NCBI RefSeq assembly: GCF_009936375.1
Contig: NZ_AP022332.1
Location: 558,001-622,000, forward strand
Direction: 5' to 3'
Length of the DNA: 64,000 nt
Origin: Methylosinus sp. C49
Lineage (GTDB): Bacteria > Pseudomonadota > Alphaproteobacteria > Rhizobiales > Beijerinckiaceae
Position 1 is the stretch's first letter, and each line of letters opens with the position of its first letter. This document shows positions 60,788 to 64,000 of this stretch, piece after piece. The position numbers were made by a program, and so were the translations under genes. The notes under the pieces are model-generated. The model was not told where the DNA came from and made no database searches. It was given only the letters and a program-made list of their open reading frames with translations.

Positions 60788-63423
60788 CCGACATTGGACT
60801 CGAGACAGTCACCGGCAAGCTCAATCTCGTCGGATTCGAGACGATCGCCAAAGCGCATCGCCAAGCGAAAAGCCTCGGCAACCGCTATGTCGAGCTCGCC
60901 CATTGGCTGCTGCATATGCTGGAGAAGACCGGCTCCGACGTCGATGTGATCGCCGATCATTTCAATCTCGATCGCGCCAAGCTGCTCCTCGATGTGGAGC
61001 GGGCGATCGGCGCGCTGACGCCGAGCCAGACGGAGACGCCCTATTATTCCGGCGCGGTGATCGAGGCGCTCGATCGCGGCTGGCATTATTCAACGCTCTT
61101 CTTCGCCGAGGCGCAGATTCGCACCGGCCATGTGCTCGTCGGCGTGCTGAAGACGGATCGGCTGCGCGCGGCTCTGCTCGCCGTCTCGCGCGAATTCGCC
61201 AAAATCGCCGTCGATGCGCTGCTCGACGAGCATAAGAAGATTCTCGCGCGCTCGGACGAAGAGAATCTGCGCCCCATAGACGGCAGCGGCCTCGCGCCGA
61301 CGAGCGGCGCCGGCGCGGCAGCGGGAGAGACGCGCGGGCAGACGGCGCTCGATCGCTTCTCGCAGGATCTGACGGCGCGCGCGCGCTCAGGCGAGATGGA
61401 CCGCATATTGGGCCGCGACGAGGAGATCAGAAAAATCGTCGATGTGCTGATGCGTCGGCGGCAGAATAATCCGATCCTCACCGGCGAGGCCGGCGTCGGC
61501 AAGACGGCGGTGGTGGAAGGTTTCGCACAGGCGATCGTCTCCGGCGACGTGCCGCCGCCGCTGCGCGACGTCACTCTGCGCGCGCTCGACGTTGGCCTGT
61601 TGCAGGCCGGCGCCTCGATGAAGGGCGAGTTCGAGCAGCGGCTGCGCTCCGTCATCGACGAGGTGCAGAAATCGCCGAAGCCGATCATTCTCTTCATCGA
61701 CGAGGCGCATACGCTGATCGGCGCCGGCGGCGCGGCCGGCACGGGCGACGCCGCCAATCTGCTGAAGCCGGCGCTCGCGCGCGGAACGCTGCGCACCATC
61801 GCGGCGACGACATGGAGCGAATATCGCCAATATTTCGAGAAGGACCCGGCGCTGACGCGGCGCTTCCAGCCGATTCAGATCGACGAGCCGGACGCCGCGC
61901 GCGCGGCGGCGATGCTGCGCGGCATTCTCGCGCCGATGGAAAAGCATCATGGCGTGCGCATTTCCGACGCGGCCATCACAGCCGCCGTCGCGCTGTCGCA
62001 ACGCTACATTCCCGCGCGGCAATTGCCGGACAAGGCGGTGAGCCTGCTCGACACGGCGAGCGCGCGCGTCGCCATCAGCCAATCGACGACGCCCGCCGCA
62101 ATCGCCGACAAGCGCGTCGAGATCGACCGTCTCGCGCAGGAGAAGGCGGCGCTGCTCGCCGATCGCGATCTCGGCGCCGACACGCGTGCGCGGGTGAATG
62201 AGATCGACGATGCGATCGCGGCGGCGAAGGACAGGCTCGGCCTGCTGGAGAGCGCATGGGAACAGGAAAAATCCATCGTCGACGATGTGCGCTCGCTGCG
62301 CGAGATTCTGACGCAGACGGAAGACGAAGCCGCGCAGGAGAGCGAGCGCGCGAAGCTGACGGAAAAGCTCGGCGCATTGGCCGCGCTCGACCCCGAGACG
62401 CGCGCCATTTATCCGCATGTCGACGAGCAGGCGGTCGCCGCCGTCGTCTCCGATTGGACCGGCATTCCAGTCGGCCGCATGGTGAAAGACGAGATCGAGA
62501 ACATCCTTCGTCTGCCGGACATTTTGAACACGCGCGTCGTCGGCCAGAGCCATGGCCTCGCGATGATTTCAAAGCGCATCGAGACCAATCGTGCGCGGCT
62601 CGACAATCCCAATAAGCCGATCGGCGTCTTCATGCTCTGCGGCCCCTCCGGCGTCGGCAAGACGGAGACGGCGCTGGCGCTCGCCGAGGCCATTTATGGC
62701 GGCGAGCAGAATATCATCACCATCAACATGTCGGAGTTTCAGGAGGCGCACACTGTCTCGACGCTGAAAGGCGCGCCTCCCGGCTATGTCGGCTATGGCG
62801 AGGGCGGCCGCCTCACCGAGGCGGTGCGGCGCAAGCCCTATAGCGTCGTGCTGCTGGACGAGATCGAGAAGGCGCATCCCGACGTTCACGAGATTTTCTT
62901 TCAGGTCTTCGACAAGGGACAGATGGAAGACGGCTCGGGACGGCGCATCGATTTCAAGAACACGCTCATCATCCTCACCTCCAATGTCGGCACCGATCTC
63001 ATCATGGAGCTCGGCGCCGATCCCGCTTATCACGACGACCCGGAAGCGCTCACCGCCGCGCTGCGGCCGGAGCTGCAACGCGTTTTCCCGCCGGCGCTGC
63101 TCGGGCGCATCGTCACCATTCCCTATTTCCCGCTGTCGCCGGAGATGCTGTCCGGCATTGTGCGGCTGCAATTGAACCGCATCGGCAAGCGCATCGAGGA
63201 GAATCACAAGGCGGCCTTCGTCTATGACGATGCGGTGGTCGATCACATTGTCGCGCAATGCAATGATCCAGATTCCGGCGGGCGCATCATCGACAACATC
63301 ATCACCAACACGCTGCTGCCCTCGCTCTCGCGCGAATTCCTGAAGCGCTCGCTGGCGAAAGAGGAACTGCGCGAGGCGCGAGTGTCGGTGAGCGCGGGCG
63401 CCTTCGGCTTCGAATGGAGATGA
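60784..63423 (+). CDS. clpV: T6SS sheath-recycling ATPase ClpV (TssH)
   Basis: 879 residues. An N-terminal Clp repeat domain (1-160) is followed by two AAA+ modules: Walker A GEAGVGKT in the first and GPSGVGKTE in the second, with the Walker B motifs FIDEAHTLIGAGG and LLDEIEKAHPDV. A coiled-coil middle domain (about 430-540) separates them. It disassembles contracted TssBC sheath. Class-specific N-terminus (MTDIGLETVTGKLNLVGFET) matches ClpV, not ClpB. Last core gene of the rightward arm. Confidence 0.97.
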   Translation: MTDIGLETVTGKLNLVGFETIAKAHRQAKSLGNRYVELAHWLLHMLEKTGSDVDVIADHFNLDRAKLLLDVERAIGALTPSQTETPYYSGAVIEALDRGWHYSTLFFAEAQIRTGHVLVGVLKTDRLRAALLAVSREFAKIAVDALLDEHKKILARSDEENLRPIDGSGLAPTSGAGAAAGETRGQTALDRFSQDLTARARSGEMDRILGRDEEIRKIVDVLMRRRQNNPILTGEAGVGKTAVVEGFAQAIVSGDVPPPLRDVTLRALDVGLLQAGASMKGEFEQRLRSVIDEVQKSPKPIILFIDEAHTLIGAGGAAGTGDAANLLKPALARGTLRTIAATTWSEYRQYFEKDPALTRRFQPIQIDEPDAARAAAMLRGILAPMEKHHGVRISDAAITAAVALSQRYIPARQLPDKAVSLLDTASARVAISQSTTPAAIADKRVEIDRLAQEKAALLADRDLGADTRARVNEIDDAIAAAKDRLGLLESAWEQEKSIVDDVRSLREILTQTEDEAAQESERAKLTEKLGALAALDPETRAIYPHVDEQAVAAVVSDWTGIPVGRMVKDEIENILRLPDILNTRVVGQSHGLAMISKRIETNRARLDNPNKPIGVFMLCGPSGVGKTETALALAEAIYGGEQNIITINMSEFQEAHTVSTLKGAPPGYVGYGEGGRLTEAVRRKPYSVVLLDEIEKAHPDVHEIFFQVFDKGQMEDGSGRRIDFKNTLIILTSNVGTDLIMELGADPAYHDDPEALTAALRPELQRVFPPALLGRIVTIPYFPLSPEMLSGIVRLQLNRIGKRIEENHKAAFVYDDAVVDHIVAQCNDPDSGGRIIDNIITNTLLPSLSREFLKRSLAKEELREARVSVSAGAFGFEWR

Positions 63424-63654
63424 GCTCGGGCCTCCCCCCAAGCGAGCTGTGGCCGCTATTTGTCGCGGCAGCCGAGGTCATGGGCGCTCCACCCGTCCGG
63501 CTATCGGCCGACCTTGCTCCGGAAGGGGAGGGCCGCCCGATTGCCCAACGGCCAAGGCCTCGGCTCTTGACGTAGCCCCAAAAATGTCGCAATTGAGCAA
63601 AGGTTTAGCAATAGAATAGCAATTTGTGCGGTATCCTCGTCGGGGCGGGCGTTC
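63424..63654. promoter_or_regulatory. Intergenic region clpV - TPR gene
   Basis: 231 bases. A TTGACG at 63567-63572 could be a -35 box for the following gene, but I see no convincing -10. No terminator hairpin with a T run is evident after clpV. Confidence 0.3.
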
Positions 63655-64000
63655 GTGGTAAAGAATAAAATCAGCGCTGTCGGCGTGATCGCGTGCATCG
63701 CTTGCTTCGACGCTTCCGCCGAGCCGGCGCCCGAGCAATCGGAGCTGGAGCGTCTTGCGGCTCATGTCCGCACGCATCCGACCGATTACGAGCAGACCTT
63801 CGCCTATATTCGGCTGGCGACGGAACTGCATGACGAGGCCGCGATCGGCGCGCTCGAGCGCTTGCTGATGTACAATCCGGCGCTCGGCCGCGCGCGCAAG
63901 GAGCTCGGCTTTCTCTACGCGCGCATCGGCGCCTATCAGAGCGCGCTCTATAATCTGCGCGCGGCGTTGAAATCGGCCGATCTCGATTCCGCGCAGAGAG
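63655..64000 (+). CDS. Exported TPR-repeat protein (partial)
   Basis: Runs off the right edge, leaving 115 residues from GTG 63655. The start VVKNKISAVGVIACIACFDASA is a signal peptide. Then TPR-like helices: PTDYEQTFAYIRLATELHDEAA, ALERLLMYNPALGRARKELG and FLYARIGAYQSALYNLRAAL. Repeat proteins of this kind precede outer-membrane assemblies or surface domains; the function is unknown without the rest. It follows clpV by 231 bases on the same strand, so T6SS membership is not certain. Confidence 0.75.
   Translation, partial: MVKNKISAVGVIACIACFDASAEPAPEQSELERLAAHVRTHPTDYEQTFAYIRLATELHDEAAIGALERLLMYNPALGRARKELGFLYARIGAYQSALYNLRAALKSADLDSAQR

Noticed and set aside
1-64000. CRISPR arrays, tRNA or rRNA genes, transposases
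   Set aside because: No regularly spaced direct repeats, cloverleaf-like sequences or transposase motifs were noticed on reading through; a covariance or HMM scan would be the decisive check.

Overview
High-GC alphaproteobacterial chromosome, most likely a Rhizobiales methanotroph or methylotroph close to Methylosinus/Methylocystis. This is inferred from the origin-proximal gene order, a DivL-type kinase, and a Tat-exported 13-cysteine copper-storage protein of the Csp1 kind. No tRNA, rRNA, insertion sequence or CRISPR array was seen.

Left part (1-10.8 kb). On the minus strand lie a truncated FAD oxidoreductase, a membrane diguanylate cyclase, and a compact block divL - tsaE/amgK fusion - murU (overlapping genes; cell-cycle signalling, tRNA t6A modification and cell-wall sugar recycling). 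These are followed by ahcY with a structured leader, a small membrane protein, csp1 and a divergent mgtC-type gene.

Origin region (10.8-25.8 kb). parB, parA, rsmG, mnmG, mnmE, rho, hemJ and hemE run leftward. maf, coaE, dnaQ, the Tim44-like gene, mltA and smr run rightward. secB and fxsA are the exceptions. Between hemE and maf is a gene-free, partly AT-rich stretch with DnaA-box-like and CtrA-like motifs, the predicted oriC. Two parS sites lie in rsmG and at the end of mnmE. Gene polarity flips at the predicted oriC.

Accessory region (25.8-38.3 kb). It holds a DUF4384 protein, a caspase-fold protein that has lost both catalytic residues, a glutamate-synthase-like flavoprotein, a SAM methyltransferase, an intact caspase-fold protein with nine two-cysteine repeats, a candidate toxin/immunity pair, and an exported NlpC/P60-like protein next to a palindromic repeat.

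Type VI secretion locus (38.3-63.4 kb). Two divergent arms start at about 51.9-52.0 kb. Leftward: vgrG, a small accessory gene, tagH (FHA), tssK, tssL (with an OmpA domain), tssM, tagF, pppA, ppkA, and then the accessory genes. Rightward: an OmpA-like lipoprotein, tssA, B, C, hcp, tssE, F, G and clpV. All core components except a recognisable TssJ are present, along with a full threonine-phosphorylation control module. The continuous minus strand suggests that the caspase, toxin and NlpC genes form an effector/accessory tail of the T6SS arm. The window ends inside an exported TPR protein gene.
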